64,000 nucleotides of DNA from Notamacropus eugenii. Lineage: Eukaryota; Chordata; Mammalia; Diprotodontia; Macropodidae. The DNA is taken from NCBI RefSeq assembly GCF_028372415.1, contig NC_092873.1:350487890-350551889 (forward strand), written 5' to 3'. The notes beneath the pieces are model-generated. The model did not search any database. It was not told the origin of the DNA and worked only from the letters and a program-made list of their open reading frames with translations. The stretch's first letter is position 1. Every line of letters begins with the position of its first letter. Positions 12,778-55,630 of the stretch are shown one piece after another. Both the position numbers and the translations under genes were made by a program.

Positions 12778-12895
12778 CAAAGTCCAGAAATTGCTTCATG
12801 GACAGCGGGGACGGGGAAAACTTGCTGAAGTGCTCGATGTACTTGGGCGCCCCGGCCAGGGACGCGTTCTTTAGCAGCGCCCGGACCCAACGCAT
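12778..12895 (-). CDS. PDK2: Pyruvate dehydrogenase kinase 2, exon 1
   Basis: This exon encodes residues 1-39 plus one base: [20 protein letters not shown], then [20 protein letters not shown] across the junction. It is nearly identical to the human PDK2 N-terminus as remembered. PDK2 is a mitochondrial matrix kinase that phosphorylates the E1-alpha subunit of pyruvate dehydrogenase and so limits entry of pyruvate carbon into the TCA cycle. The ATG at 12895-12893 has a perfect Kozak context (GCCACCATGC). The donor TTTG|GTGCGT is chosen because only it joins in frame to exon 2. It lies about 7.4 kb downstream of the ITGA3 poly(A) signal on the same strand, as in human. Confidence 0.95.
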
Positions 12896-13330
12896 GGTGG
12901 CGGTGGCAGTGGCAGTGACGGTGACAGTGGAGGTGGAGGCCCCGTTCCGGGGCCCAGAGGCGTTCAGCTCCCGCTCCCGACGCCCGGGGCCAGCCACCTC
13001 GCCTGCTCCTTCCTCCCCTCCCCTTTCAACACCGCTTTAGCGGCCTACGCTCCTCTGGCCAATCATTTCTCCCCGCCCCCGGCCGCCTCCAGTCCTCTCA
13101 CACAAACAACTCTGGTCGGACCAATGAGAAGACGCCTCGGCACGTGGCTTCCCACGGCGCCCACCCTCTTAACCCTTTCTGGCCAGGGTCCCTCTCCAGT
13201 TGTGACCGAGCTCCTTCTTCGATCCCGCCCCCGAGGCTGAAGCTGTTAACCCTTCCCTTCCCGTAGCCCAACCCATAGATCCTGTCCCCTCCCCGTAGGT
13301 CGTTTAACCTTCCTAGCCTTGGGAATGGGT
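12896..13330 (-). promoter_or_regulatory. PDK2: PDK2 promoter / 5' UTR
   Basis: GC-rich, CpG-containing DNA upstream of the PDK2 ATG. Two CCAAT boxes (on the plus strand, so inverted relative to transcription) lie at 13059-13063 and 13121-13125, about 165 and 228 bp before the ATG, with a CCCCGCCCCC GC box at 13071-13080 between them: a typical NF-Y/Sp1 arrangement. No TATA box was seen. A short GTGGCAGTGAC-type repeat at 12896-12943 is probably 5' UTR. A CRE-like CGACGTCA lies further up at 13820-13827, and a C-rich block (G-rich on the minus strand) at 13762-13782. Confidence 0.65.
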
Positions 13331-14239
13331 TACCCCGAGTCTCCCGGGAAGAGCTCTCGGGAGCCCTTTCATCCCCTGATTCCCCATGTCCCCCTCCCGG
13401 GGGTGGGACGTGGGAGGCCCCTCTCCAGCCCTGCGCTCACGCCTCCAGGCCCAAGGGAGGAGGTTTTTCAGGCTGTGACTCAGCCGCACGTTTGCAAGGA
13501 AGGAGGCCTGCAGGTGGTAGAAATTGATTCATTGGGGCTTGTTTGGCTCCCTTGGGAACTCAGGAAGATGAAAATGCCGTGCAAACACTTGGTTTTCTCG
13601 TTAAGAAAAGCGCATCCCGGGCGGGCCTTAAAACTCAACACCCCCTCTAAGCTTTTGGAGATGTCATCCCGCTCCACTTTAGGCTTTTGCTTTTGGGGGT
13701 GGTGAAGGGAATCCTTACCCCATTACATAATATGCATGCACGCACACCTACACTCCCCTCTCCCCCCCCACCCCCGCACCCCGTCTCTCCGCTATGTGTA
13801 GGTTTCTCCTTCCCCCTCCCGACGTCACTCCTCAGGGTCACCCTGACTATTTCAAGGAAAATGCAATTCGGTGCCCCCTCGTGGTCACAGGTGGTATCAC
13901 GAAGTAGTATCCAAGGGGAGGGGTTGGCAGGTGCGTAGTCCCGAACGTGCCAGGCCGACCACCAGAGGTACAAGGAGGAGCATGGAAGTTTCAAGTGAAA
14001 TTTCCCACAGACTCGGCCTTCACGGGGGCCTGGCCTAGAGACTAGGGGAAGATGTACAATGTATCCTTTTTATGCGTCCTCTTTCCCCCATTAGAATATA
14101 AACTTCTTCAAGAGAACCCCAGCTCAATAGATGGTGAATCTGTGAAGCCTTGTAATTCTTGCACTTGACCTTCAGGGTTGGCTCCCCCTTGCACTTTAGA
14201 GAACCCTCGGAGCACTAGAGGCCAGCAAACTACCGGAAG

Positions 14240-14476
14240 TTTGTTGTTATTGTTGTTTAGTTGTGTCTGACTCTTCGTAACCCCATTTGGGATTTTCTTG
14301 GCAAAGATAATGGAGTGGTTGCCATTTTCTTCTCCAGCTAATTTTACAGATAAGGAAACTGAGGGAAACAGGATTACGTGACTTGTCCAGGGTCACATAG
14401 CTGGCGTCTGAAGCTGGATTTGAAATCAGGTCTTCGGACTCTAGGCCTGGGGCTCTATCCACTGCACCCCCTAGCT
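14240..14476 (-). mobile_element. MAR1-type SINE, minus orientation, with 12-bp TSD
   Basis: It starts TTTGTTGTTATTGTTGTTTA, contains TTTGGGATTTTCTTGGCAAA and AGGGTCACATAGCTGG, and ends CTATCCACTGCACCCCCTAG. Flanking direct repeats AACTACC(G/A)GAAG lie at 14228-14239 and 14477-14488, with one mismatch. Confidence 0.75.
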
Positions 14477-14987
14477 AACTACCAGAAGACCTATAGTCGA
14501 TTACTTGTGTAATAACTCCTTAACCTTTCTGAGCCTGTTTCCTCAGGAAGGGACTTTGAGCTCTGTGAACTTGAGTATGGAAAAAGGATACAATGGAGGA
14601 TCCGGTTTTATTTGAAATTAGCCCTCCCAAACACGAATCCTTCCTTCCCCAGAACAAGCTCATCAAATGTTTGGACAGCACCAAGCTGGGAGGGACATGT
14701 TAGATAAGAGAATCAGTTTCAGAAATATCTCAATAGGCTGGAGTCAGGGGTTGAAACTGAACAATGTGGAATTTAAGACAGATAAATGTAAAGTCCTACA
14801 TGAATTAAAATCAAACAACAGAATGAGTACAGGATTGGGAAATGTGGCTAGATAATAGTCCATGAGAAACAGGCCTGTGTGGACAGCAGGCTCAACCATG
14901 AGTCGGCAGGGTTAAGCAAAAGCCAAAGAAGCTAATGGGATTTTAGGTTGTGTTAATGAAGGATTATGTCCTAAGTGTTATACCATA

Positions 14988-15122
14988 TTTTTTTGAGGCA
15001 ATCAGGGTTAAGTGATTTGTTCAGGGTTACACAGCTAGTAGGTATCCGAGGCTGGATTTGAACTCAGGTGATCCTGACTCCAGGATTTAGTCTCTTATCT
15101 ACTTTGCTACCCAGCTGCCCAC
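14988..15122 (-). mobile_element. MAR1-type SINE, minus
   Basis: TTTTTTTGAGGCAATCAGGG start, GGTTACACAGCTAGTAGGTA, and TGCTACCCAGCTGCCC end. It is inserted in the L3 element. Confidence 0.75.
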
Positions 15123-15724
15123 TGAATGTTATAGTAAAGGAAAACTGCTTCAGGTGGATGAATCTTCTTTGGAAGATGGATGGGGGAGGGGAGAGAATAG
15201 TATCATAGTAGGAGATAGAGCATTGGACTTGGAATCAGGGAGATCTAGATTGAAATCTTACCTTTGCCATGTGATCCAGGGCAAGTCATTTAACCATTGT
15301 CAACTTCCCTTTCCTCATCTGTTAAAGGAGGGGGTTGGGTTCCATGGCCTCCAGAGTTCTTTCAGCTTAAACCTATGGGCCTAGAAATCATACAGCATTC
15401 AAAGAGTGGAAGAGTTTCTCTCCATTCTGGTAGAGAATTGGAGGAAGTGCACAAATCAATCAGATAACCCATCGCTTTGGGAAGGAGCTGATTGAAGGAG
15501 TTCTCTGATCAATTTGACTAGAACTCCAATCAACCTGAAGAATTTACAAGGTATCTTTTAGAGTATCTGATAATCATCTCCCCAAGTGTTTTCAAAATAT
15601 CAATGGACATGCCCATGTTTTCCCTGAAGTAGTGCTCATCAGATGTTCTATATGTTATGGAAGTTCATCATATTCAGAGGCTTCCACTTAATTCCTCTTA
15701 TATAAGCATCCAATTTAGAATTTT

Positions 15725-15955
15725 GCAGCCAAGTGTCACAGTGGATAGAGTGCCAGGTCTAGAGTCAGGAAGACTCATCTTTCTGAGTTCAAATCTGGTC
15801 TCAGATACTGGCTGTCTGATCCTGGGCAAGTCACAACTCTGCCTCACTTTCCTCATCTGTAAAGTTACTGGAGAAGGAAGTGGCAAACAATTCAATATCT
15901 TTGCTGAGAAAACCCTAAATGGGGTCACAAAGAGTTGGACATGCCTGAGCTGAAC
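15725..15955 (+). mobile_element. MAR1-type SINE, plus
   Basis: Head ACAGTGGATAGAGTGCCAGG, core TGATCCTGGGCAAGTCAC, then TTTGCTGAGAAAACCCTAAA and AGTTGGACATGCCTGAGCTG. A further, more diverged SINE lies just upstream at 15185-15380. Confidence 0.75.
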
Positions 15956-15959
15956 AATT

Positions 15960-16195
15960 AAGAATATAAAGAGGGCTATATTGGCAACATATATATATTA
16001 TAATATATATAATATTAATAATAAGACAATATATGACTATATATTATATATATGTAAGATATTATATATTATATTACATTGCATATGTGTATGTATATGT
16101 ATATGTATGTATATACATAATGGAGTGGTTGCTATTTCCTTCAACTCATTTTACACACAAGGAAACACACATACACACACACACATATATACATA
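15960..16195. repeat. AT-rich microsatellite with SINE remnant
   Basis: Irregular TATA repeats (15985-16120), a short antisense SINE piece ATAATGGAGTGGTTGCTATT (about 16117-16165), then (CA)n at 16165-16190. Confidence 0.75.
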
Positions 16196-17079
16196 TATGA
16201 AGGCACTTTCCTCTGTCTCAATCAGATCACACTTGAGTATTGTATTGTCCTTGGTCCCACCAGTCTTTGGAAAGAAGGATAAACATTGGCAAAGTATTGT
16301 CAGCCCACGGAAAGTGAACCAGGACAGTAAGAGAACTACAGACTAATCATATGCGGATCCATTAAAGGAACTAGGACTTTTAGCTTGGAAAATAGAAAAA
16401 TTGGGGGGAACAAGTTGGCTTTTTTTCAAACATTTGAAGGACTGTCACAAACCAATGGTGACAAATTTGTTTTGTTTGATCTCATAGGGCAGAACTATGA
16501 GCAATGAGTAGAAATTAAAGAATTTTGGCTTGATGTAAGAGGGGGAAAAATCTTAAGTGTAGTGGAATTGGTTTTTTTTACCAACCCTTTAACCCCTAGC
16601 CAAGAATATAATCACAAGGTGTTAGTGAAGGGTTCTACTTCTTAACAATGAGAACTTTCCAAAAATGGAATGAGTGGCCTAGGGAGGTGATAGTTTTCTT
16701 TCCTTGGAGTCTTGAAGCAGGGGTTGGGTGGTATGTGGGTGATCATTTGTTGGCTGTTTTTGTGGGGCTTCCTTTCTTATATAAGTTGGACTAGATGGCT
16801 ACTGAGGCCGCTTCCATTTCTCAAGTTCTGTGATAAACCAACTTCTAAAGATGCCTCTAACTACTGATCCCTTTATAAGGTGCGCATACCCAAGTGAATC
16901 AACAGTCAATTCCACTGACTGATTGATGGACTGACCCAAGGATAACCTGTACAAAATAGTTGGGACTTCCAGGAGACAAAGTTTGTATTAGTTGTGGAAT
17001 GAGACTCCTGCAGAAGAAGAATTCTCTCTCTTCTTCCCTTCTTTAACCATGAGAGCCACAACCAGTTGCCTTACCACTG

Positions 17080-17225
17080 GACTGCAGTGACTCTGGAGGA
17101 GACAGTGAGACTGATGACTTTGCGTAGTCCTGCCTCACTTCAATTCAATTCACTTGCAAGTCAAGACATCATCTTCCTGATGTCTTTGGTCTTCTTCAAG
17201 GAAGGATGAAGAACAACAGTCTTTA
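17080..17225 (+). mobile_element. Probable marsupial SINE (RTE-type?)
   Basis: TGACTCTGGAGGAGACAGTG, GATGACTTTGCGTAGTCCTG and CTTGCAAGTCAAGACATCAT, ending AGGATGAAGAACAACA, match a repeat I associate with opossum genomes. I am not certain of its class. Confidence 0.5.
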
Positions 17226-17229
17226 GCTT

Positions 17230-17870
17230 TGCAAGTGAGGGAGACAGCCCAGTCACAAGTATGAGGCACAAGATAAAGACATATTCCACACAGACACAGA
17301 AAGGCAATAACTGAAGGAAAGAGGCAGCTGCAGCCATTCCTTGAAGCTGGCAGCAGAGAAGATTATGGATTCAAGAGAGAGCTGGTCCTGGCAATCAAGA
17401 ATCAAGCTATAGAAAGGAACAAATACTGGGAGCCCAGCTCAGTAACCCACCCATCAAAGACCCTGAGCCCATGGGTTGCTGCATGAGGGCTCCATGAAGA
17501 AAGGCTTTTTAGGCTCTGTAATACCAGGAACTATGAGTTGCCTTGGTCGCTAGTGTTCCCTACATTGAATTCTCTGTACGTGCCCATTCCAATGGATGCT
17601 GAATTAGTGGAAAATGATGTTCCAAGTTTATAGAAAGATTGTTATATAACTACTGTTCTGATGATGCAATCTTAGTAAATGCCATTAAAGGACTTCTTGT
17701 ATCTACTGGCTGATTGTTAATTAGAAGCACACTGGTAGGGGCCTTTGGGCTATAGTGTTACAGTGTCACAGGATTATCTCTAGAACTCAACATAGAAGCC
17801 ATTCTCTGAGGACCTAACTCACAATTTCAAGTGCATTTTGGGGGAATAGCTTCACTCAGAGCTATTCAAC
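17230..17870. other. Unassigned, possibly LTR-derived block
   Basis: AT/GC-balanced text without SINE words, ending in AAATGCCATTAAAGGACTTC and TTAATTAGAAGCACACTGG, the style of an old LTR end. No coding potential seen. The class is a guess. Confidence 0.3.
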
Positions 17871-17879
17871 AAAAAGAAT

Positions 17880-18205
17880 GGACTCCAAGTAATGAGTCCC
17901 AAATCGTGAAGTGGAGACTAGATGGCCACATATTGGACATATCACAGAAGAGATTCCTGTTTCAGTGTGGGCTGGTCTAGCTGACCATTGTGATTCCCTT
18001 TGGCTTCAAGATTCTATGATTCTGTCTTCATCCTTATTCACTCACCAAGAGAAAAAGCCAAAAAGGGATCCAGGATTGGGGTTGGGAAGTAGGAGGTCAG
18101 ATTATCCCTTTGCCTTGAAGGATCCTCCCTCTCACCCATTGTCTATTAGTTGGACTAGTTACCTTCTCAATTCCCTTCCAAAACTAAATCTATGATTCTA
18201 TAAGA
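17880..18205 (+). mobile_element. LINE 3'-end fragments (L3/CR1-like)
   Basis: Two short pieces ending TTCAAGATTCTATGATTCTG (about 18022) and AAATCTATGATTCTATAAGA (about 18205), the terminal repeat-like end of this LINE group. Confidence 0.45.
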
Positions 18206-18954
18206 CTCAGAAGAAGCATCCCAGCTAAGGCCATTCACTCAGCCTATGTCAAAATGCTTAATATTCCCCTCTTGTAGGAAGTCTTCCCTGACTTAGTTTT
18301 ACTTCTTCCATTCCCTAGACACTCTTAAGATCATCATCTATAATCCATTCCTTAGCCCTAGAGATGGATATAAAGATTCAAGAGTCATCTGCACAGAGTT
18401 GATGATTAACCTATGGGAGCTGTGAGGGCACCAAGTGAGAGAAGGCAGAGAGAGAAGAAAACTCAGGATAGAGTTTTGGGAAACAGAGTAAAGAGGATGT
18501 AATGTGGATGGTAAACCATCAAAAGAGACTGGGAAGGAGCAAACAGGTAGGAGGAAAACCAGGAAAACAGGATTTCCAAAACCCAGAGAGGGAGGATTAT
18601 CCAGTAGAAGATGGTCAGCAGAGCCAGAAGCTGCTGAGAAGTCAATCCATCAGGCAATAAGCACATATGAAGCTCCCACTATGTGCCAGGTGCTGCATTA
18701 AGTGCTGGGGATACAAAGAGAGTCAAGGACTGGGCAAGACCATCCAGTCCAGCAATTGGGATCATCAGTAACTTTGGAGAGAATTAAAGTGATGAGATCA
18801 GTAGCCAGATTGCAAAGGGTTGAGAAGTGAGTTAAAGGAGAGGAACTGGAGGTGAGAAGCATAAATAGCTTTTTTAGGAGTTTGGTTGAGTGCCAGTTGT
18901 GCGTCTCCAATTGCCAACTAGATATTTCCACTTGGTTGTCTCACAGGCCTTTAT

Positions 18955-19086
18955 TTCTTTTTTGAGGCAATCAGGATTAGGTGACTTGCCCAGGGTCACA
19001 CATCGAATGTCTGAGCCTGGATTTGAACTCAGGTCCTCCTGACTCCAGGGCCAGTACTCTACCTACTGCACCACCTAGCTGCCCCT
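18955..19086 (-). mobile_element. MAR1-type SINE, minus
   Basis: TTTTTTGAGGCAATCAGGAT, GTGACTTGCCCAGGGTCACA and CTGCACCACCTAGCTGCCCC: a well-preserved copy. Confidence 0.8.
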
Positions 19087-19099
19087 CCATAGGATTTTC

Positions 19100-20165
19100 A
19101 AATTCAAATAATCCCCACTAAACTCACCTCCTACTGAACTTCTCTATTTTTGAAAAGGTCATCACCATCCTTTCAGGTTCACAACCTCAGCATCATACTT
19201 GACCTCACTGCTTTTCATCCAACATATCTAATCAGTTGCCAAATCTTGTTTCCACTTTCGCAAAATTTATTTCATCTATTTTCTTTTCTCTCCTTATGTA
19301 GCCACCATCATAATTATCATCTCCAGCCTGGACTTTTAAAATAGCTTCCCAATTGTCTCTCTTTTCTCCAATCTGTCCCCCACAGGATGGCCACAGCAAC
19401 TTTCCTAAAATGCAGATCTGACCATGCCACTCCTCCACTCAATAAACTCCAATGGCTCCCTATTGTCTCTAGGATCAAATATAAATTTTTCCACTTAGTT
19501 TTTAAAGCCCTTCACAATCCAACCCTAATAAACTTTTCCAATCTTGTTGTTCAGTCATGTCTAACTCTCCCTGACCCCATTTGGGGTTTTCTTGGCAAAG
19601 ATACGAGTGGTTTGCCATATCCTTCTCCAGCTCATTTGACAGATGAGGAAACTGAGAGTGACTTACCCAGGGTCACATAATTAGCGTCTGAGGCTGAATT
19701 TGAACTCATGAAGATGAGTCTTCTTGATTACAAACCCAGTGATCTATCCACTGTGCCATCTAACCCTCCCATACATTGTCTGTCATACGTTATCCCCCTT
19801 CCCATACTAATTGGCCCAAGAATTCTAGGCTTCGTGCTATTTTTCGTTGGACACTCCATCTCCCATCTCCTTGCCTTTGCATTGGTCATCTCCCATGACT
19901 GGAAATCACTCTTACCTAGCCACTACCTCTCGGAACTCCTCATTTCTCTCAGAACACTATTCCTGCACAACCTTCTACACAAAGCCTTTCTTAACCTTCC
20001 CACCAACTTCCTCTCACCCCTTGAATCTGCCTTGTATTTTGTATAAATAGATATGTTCTATTTCCCCCTAAAGACTGTATAACTCCTTGAAGGCAAGTCA
20101 TTTCTGTCTTTGTATTTCCATCATTTGGCAGATGGCTAATCAATGTTGCTTGACTTATTTCCAAT
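19100..20165 (+). mobile_element. L2 LINE 3' part, split by a SINE
   Basis: Left part 19100-19545 (AATAAACTCCAATGGCTCCC, TATTGTCTCTAGGATCAAAT) and right part 19775-20165 (TTGCATTGGTCATCTCCCAT, then TTGTATTTCCATCATTTGG) are collinear with an L2 element. A minus-orientation SINE at 19547-19772 interrupts it. It lies just downstream of the ITGA3 poly(A) site. Confidence 0.65.
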
Positions 20166-20378
20166 GATTGGTCCCAACCATCAGCCATTGATCTCCCTGA
20201 GCGTAGTGATGATCTCTCATCAACCTAGGACATCTCAGAGAGCAGAGATGGGGGCTCCTCTATCAGAAGGGGAGACCCATGATGACCCCTGAACAAGAAT
20301 TTATCCCCTGGTGGCAGGTGATGTTTGATACAAGTGGGACAATAGCATAAGACACTATATCTTACAAATCAGAAGCAA

Positions 20379-20384
20379 TTTATT
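20379..20384 (-). terminator. ITGA3: ITGA3 poly(A) signal AATAAA
   Basis: The plus strand reads TTTATT here, so the transcript has AATAAA. Downstream on the minus strand lies a U/GU-rich stretch (around 20330-20360) of the kind that binds CstF. It is the only perfect hexamer found within 1.7 kb of the last stop codon. Confidence 0.7.
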
Positions 20385-21706
20385 GGTTGCCACCAGAAGC
20401 CTATATACAGTGAAGGCACAAGGGTGGGGAGGGGGCTCCCCTGCTACAGTACCTTGGAAGAGGGGGTATAGAGGGCCCAGGGGAGGAGAACAAACAGTAG
20501 CTTTTTAACCTTAGCATCCAAGGAGCCAGACTTGAGAGTCTGTTAACCTCAAGGTTTCATTGACCTCCCTTGGGCAGAGGAGGGAGGTATTTTGTGTCTT
20601 AGCCCCAGTGCGGATAATCAAGACTTTGACCTCCAAGAACCATACTCTCCTCAGTGGTATCAGACCACTTCCTCATGGTGAGGAGTTGGGCGGGGGGGAG
20701 TACAAGGGAAAAATGAAGAAGTAGCTGTTATGGAGAGTAGTGGTGGAGGAAGAAGTCCAGCTGGGGGAGGGCAAGGGCTTGTCTCCAAAGACCCAGGCCC
20801 TACTCTACATTCATTCAGTCGTCTGTTTCTCTCAGCTCACCCTCCTCCCCCATTTGCCTTGCTAGGATCCAGGGATGGTCACTGCCATTTTCCCTTTTCC
20901 ACCCCAGTGAGGCAGAGGGGTGGGGTGGAGAAATGATGGCCATTCCCATCTCATACCCAGCCCACCTTGCCAATCCCCCTCCTTTCTTCCAAGTCTCCCT
21001 TATCTGATCACATCAATGCCATCTCCTTGTATATCTTTCACCCTGGACAGTGACCATTGTCAGGCAGCAATCTTGTTTCTAACTTTTCTGTTGGATGCTA
21101 CATTTTCTGCAGATTCAGTCTGTGATGGGGAGGGAGAATCGAGGAAGCCTTTGAGAGGGGCTATGAAGGACATCCTTTCGGCTGGTCAAAGACCCGTCAA
21201 TTTCCTCCCCACCTTAGAAGTTTCTCTTTTTGCTGTCTGTGAATGGCCAGTGGCCTTAGATGGGGGTCATCCCTGGCCCAACTTGAGCAGTCATCATCAC
21301 CCCCAAGAAGAGTCAATCCAGTGGCTATGGCTCAAATTAGGTCCAGTGTGAATGTCAAGAATGATTCTTTCCCCGTAAGACTTGGGGGTTTTCATTCTTC
21401 CTGACCCCAAGGGATCAGGGGGTCAAAGGGGGTTAAGCAAGATTTGGAGAAGGCAGGAAGAAAATGGGGAAGGACATCCAGGTTTTGGCACCAGCAAAGA
21501 CCGGGATATTCCATGCATGGTCACATGTATGCAAGTAAACCCCTTGAACATGTACATGGGATCACATGTATGCAGGGACAAAGGGTAGTGTGAACATGGT
21601 CATAGCAAATGTCCATAGTCCCTCCTCATGTAAAAGCCAGAAAGAGGAGGGAGGAATGAGTAATTGGGGTGGGGGGGAAGGAGGGGGGAGGAATGGGGAG
21701 GGGAGA

Positions 21707-21710
<4 letters not shown>

Positions 21711-21771
<61 letters not shown>
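21711..21771. repeat. (GA)n microsatellite in the ITGA3 3' UTR
   Basis: About 30 GA units on the plus strand, so a (CU)30 tract in the ITGA3 mRNA, about 215-275 nt after the B-form stop. Confidence 0.95.
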
Positions 21772-21775
<4 letters not shown>

Positions 21776-21985
21776 CAAGGGATTATGTTTAGGAAGGGAA
21801 GGGAAGGCACTTCCCTGGTCATAGTTGCAGATGAGGAAAAGAATCCTGGGTCCAAAGGTGCCAAGGACCAAGTGGTGCCCCCTGCAGGCAGCAGGAGCCA
21901 TAACTTAAGATAAATAGAATGGAGAGGGGTTGGATTTGGGGAAGTGGGCAGTGAAGACAGGCACAGATGGAAGCATAGGAAAATA

Positions 21986-54177
<32,192 letters not shown>

Positions 54178-55404
54178 GGTTCCAGCCGACCCGGTGGGGC
54201 GGATGGGTGTATATTGGGGGCGCGGGGAAGGCGTGGGGGGTGAGATTCACCTGTTTCCCCGTCGCCGCCTGCGGCGTAGCCGACAGTCCCTCAGCCAATC
54301 CCGTCAGGTGGCCCCACTTAGTCCAGTCAGGTACCCCTGGTCAGTTTCACACCCTGTCCTCGCAGGGGTTCCCACCCCGCCGGCGTCAGTAGCACCCCTC
54401 TTCCCTTCCCTCCTTCCTCTGGGCTGTGTCACCGCAGTCCGCACGGACTGACCCTCCGGCCCCCGGCGTCTTCGGCCCTGCCCTCCTGCCACTTTCCCCT
54501 CCCTCAGGCTCCTCTCAAGCTGCGCCCTCCGCGCTCTGCAGGCGCTTGCTACCCGATCCGGGCTACGGGCTGCGGGGGCCGGATCGCGGCTGCGAGGGAG
54601 CAAGGGAGGGCGGGAGGGAGGGGTCCTGCGGCCCCGCCTTCCCCACGCCCAGCTCCGCACCTCCCCACCTAGCACGCCTCGGCCTAGGCTCCGCTTTTCT
54701 TCCGGGGAAAGGGTGGAGAAGGGCTCGGCTCTGCAACCACCTCTTAAAGGGGAAGCTGCGCCCCTCCCTCCGCCCCCCGGCGCCCTCCCTAAACACCTGT
54801 TCAGGGCCCCCCAAGACCCGACCCCGCTGTCTCCCGGCATTCTGCTACCGGACCATCGGGTAGGGAAGCCCGGGGCGGCGGCGGGAAAGGTGTCCTGCAG
54901 ACTGCTCTCGCCGCCGCCGCTGCGGCTATTGGTGCTGCCGCAGCGATCGCGTCCCGGCTCAGAGCCCTCCGGGAGAGGTCAGCAGACGGCTGGAGCCTCT
55001 CGGGGTTATCTCTCCTCTCAGGCTAGGAATGTCCGGCTTTCGGGCTGGTTCGGATCCCAGCCTTTCCTCTCTTCTGGCTGTTTGTCCTGGAGAAGGTCGC
55101 TGAAATCTCTGAACCATCCTCTCCTCTGGGCGCTGTGTGCGGACAGTTGTCCCAAGCCTTGCTTGTTTCTGGGAGTGAATGGAGGACGAACATGCCAGAT
55201 AAAATCGACATTAATTAGTAATGATATAGCCCGAAGGTCCCTAACAACGCATCTTTCGGAATCTCAAAGTGCCAGGCATTCGCAGTCTGCCATTTAACCA
55301 GGAGGAAACTAAGTCACACCTACATTTCCCACTCAGTGATATGTCTAGTGAACTGGGAATTGGGTGGACCCTGGAGTCCTTGCTCCTCAACCTCCTTTAA
55401 TAAC

Positions 55405-55630
55405 AATAATAATACATATTTAAGTACTTTTGCATGTTATCTCATTTGATCCTCATAATTTTCCAAGGTCAGAACTAGTATTACATCATTTTACATATGA
55501 GGAAACTGAGGCAAACCGGATCAAATGAATTGCCCAGGGTCACACAGCTATTAAGTGTCTGAGGCCCGGATTAAGTCCTCCTGACTCCGGGGCCATTGCT
55601 CTATCCATTGAACTACCTAGGCGCCGGCCC
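55405..55630 (+). mobile_element. MIR-like SINE
   Basis: CATGTTATCTCATTTGATCC, ACATATGAGGAAACTGAGGC, GCCCAGGGTCACACAGCTAT and CTCTATCCATTGAACTACCT. Confidence 0.7.

Larger units (their letters stand above)
14640..16840 (+). mobile_element. L3/CR1-like LINE, sense, split by later insertions
   Basis: The first part (14640-14985) reads AGATAAATGTAAAGTCCTAC, then GCCAAAGAAGCTAATGGGAT. The second (16200-16840) continues collinearly with CAGATCACACTTGAGTATTG, TTTGAAGGACTGTCACAAAC, AAAATGGAATGAGTGGCCTA and GGACTAGATGGCTACTGAGG. Between them lie SINEs (14988-15120 minus; 15185-15380; 15725-15955) and an AT microsatellite (15960-16195). Read in order the parts match one L3/CR1 3' region. Confidence 0.65.
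13331..20354. other. ITGA3-PDK2 intergenic region
   Basis: No coding exon was recognised. It consists mainly of a split L3 element (14640-16840), an L2 element (19100-20160), several SINEs and LTR-like or unassigned text at 17230-17870. The stretch 13330-14240 next to the PDK2 promoter is CpG-containing with no repeat seen. Confidence 0.75.
20360..21985 (-). other. ITGA3: ITGA3 3' UTR
   Basis: About 1.6 kb runs from the B-form stop to the expected cleavage zone (about 20355-20365). No further splice site is needed and no other AATAAA was seen before 20384. It contains a (CU)n tract of about 30 units on the transcript strand (21711-21771). The end is inferred from the poly(A) signal; the rest of the UTR shows no coding potential. 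Confidence 0.75.

Noticed and set aside
12896..12997. In-frame N-terminal extension of PDK2 (34 codons)
   Set aside because: The extension would start at a GTG (12997), not an ATG. The ATG at 12895 has a perfect Kozak context and matches the family start.
13820..13827. CRE-like CGACGTCA as a functional PDK2 element
   Set aside because: One mismatch to the consensus and more than 900 bp upstream of the ATG; not enough to call on its own.
54205..54220. TATA-like TATATT upstream of ITGA3
   Set aside because: It lies only about 35 bp before the ATG, too close to serve unless the 5' UTR is almost absent. The CpG island argues for a TATA-less promoter.
54304..54863. Long open frames on both strands upstream of ITGA3
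   Set aside because: Stop-poor frames are expected in CpG-rich DNA. No domain, no splice-consistent continuation.
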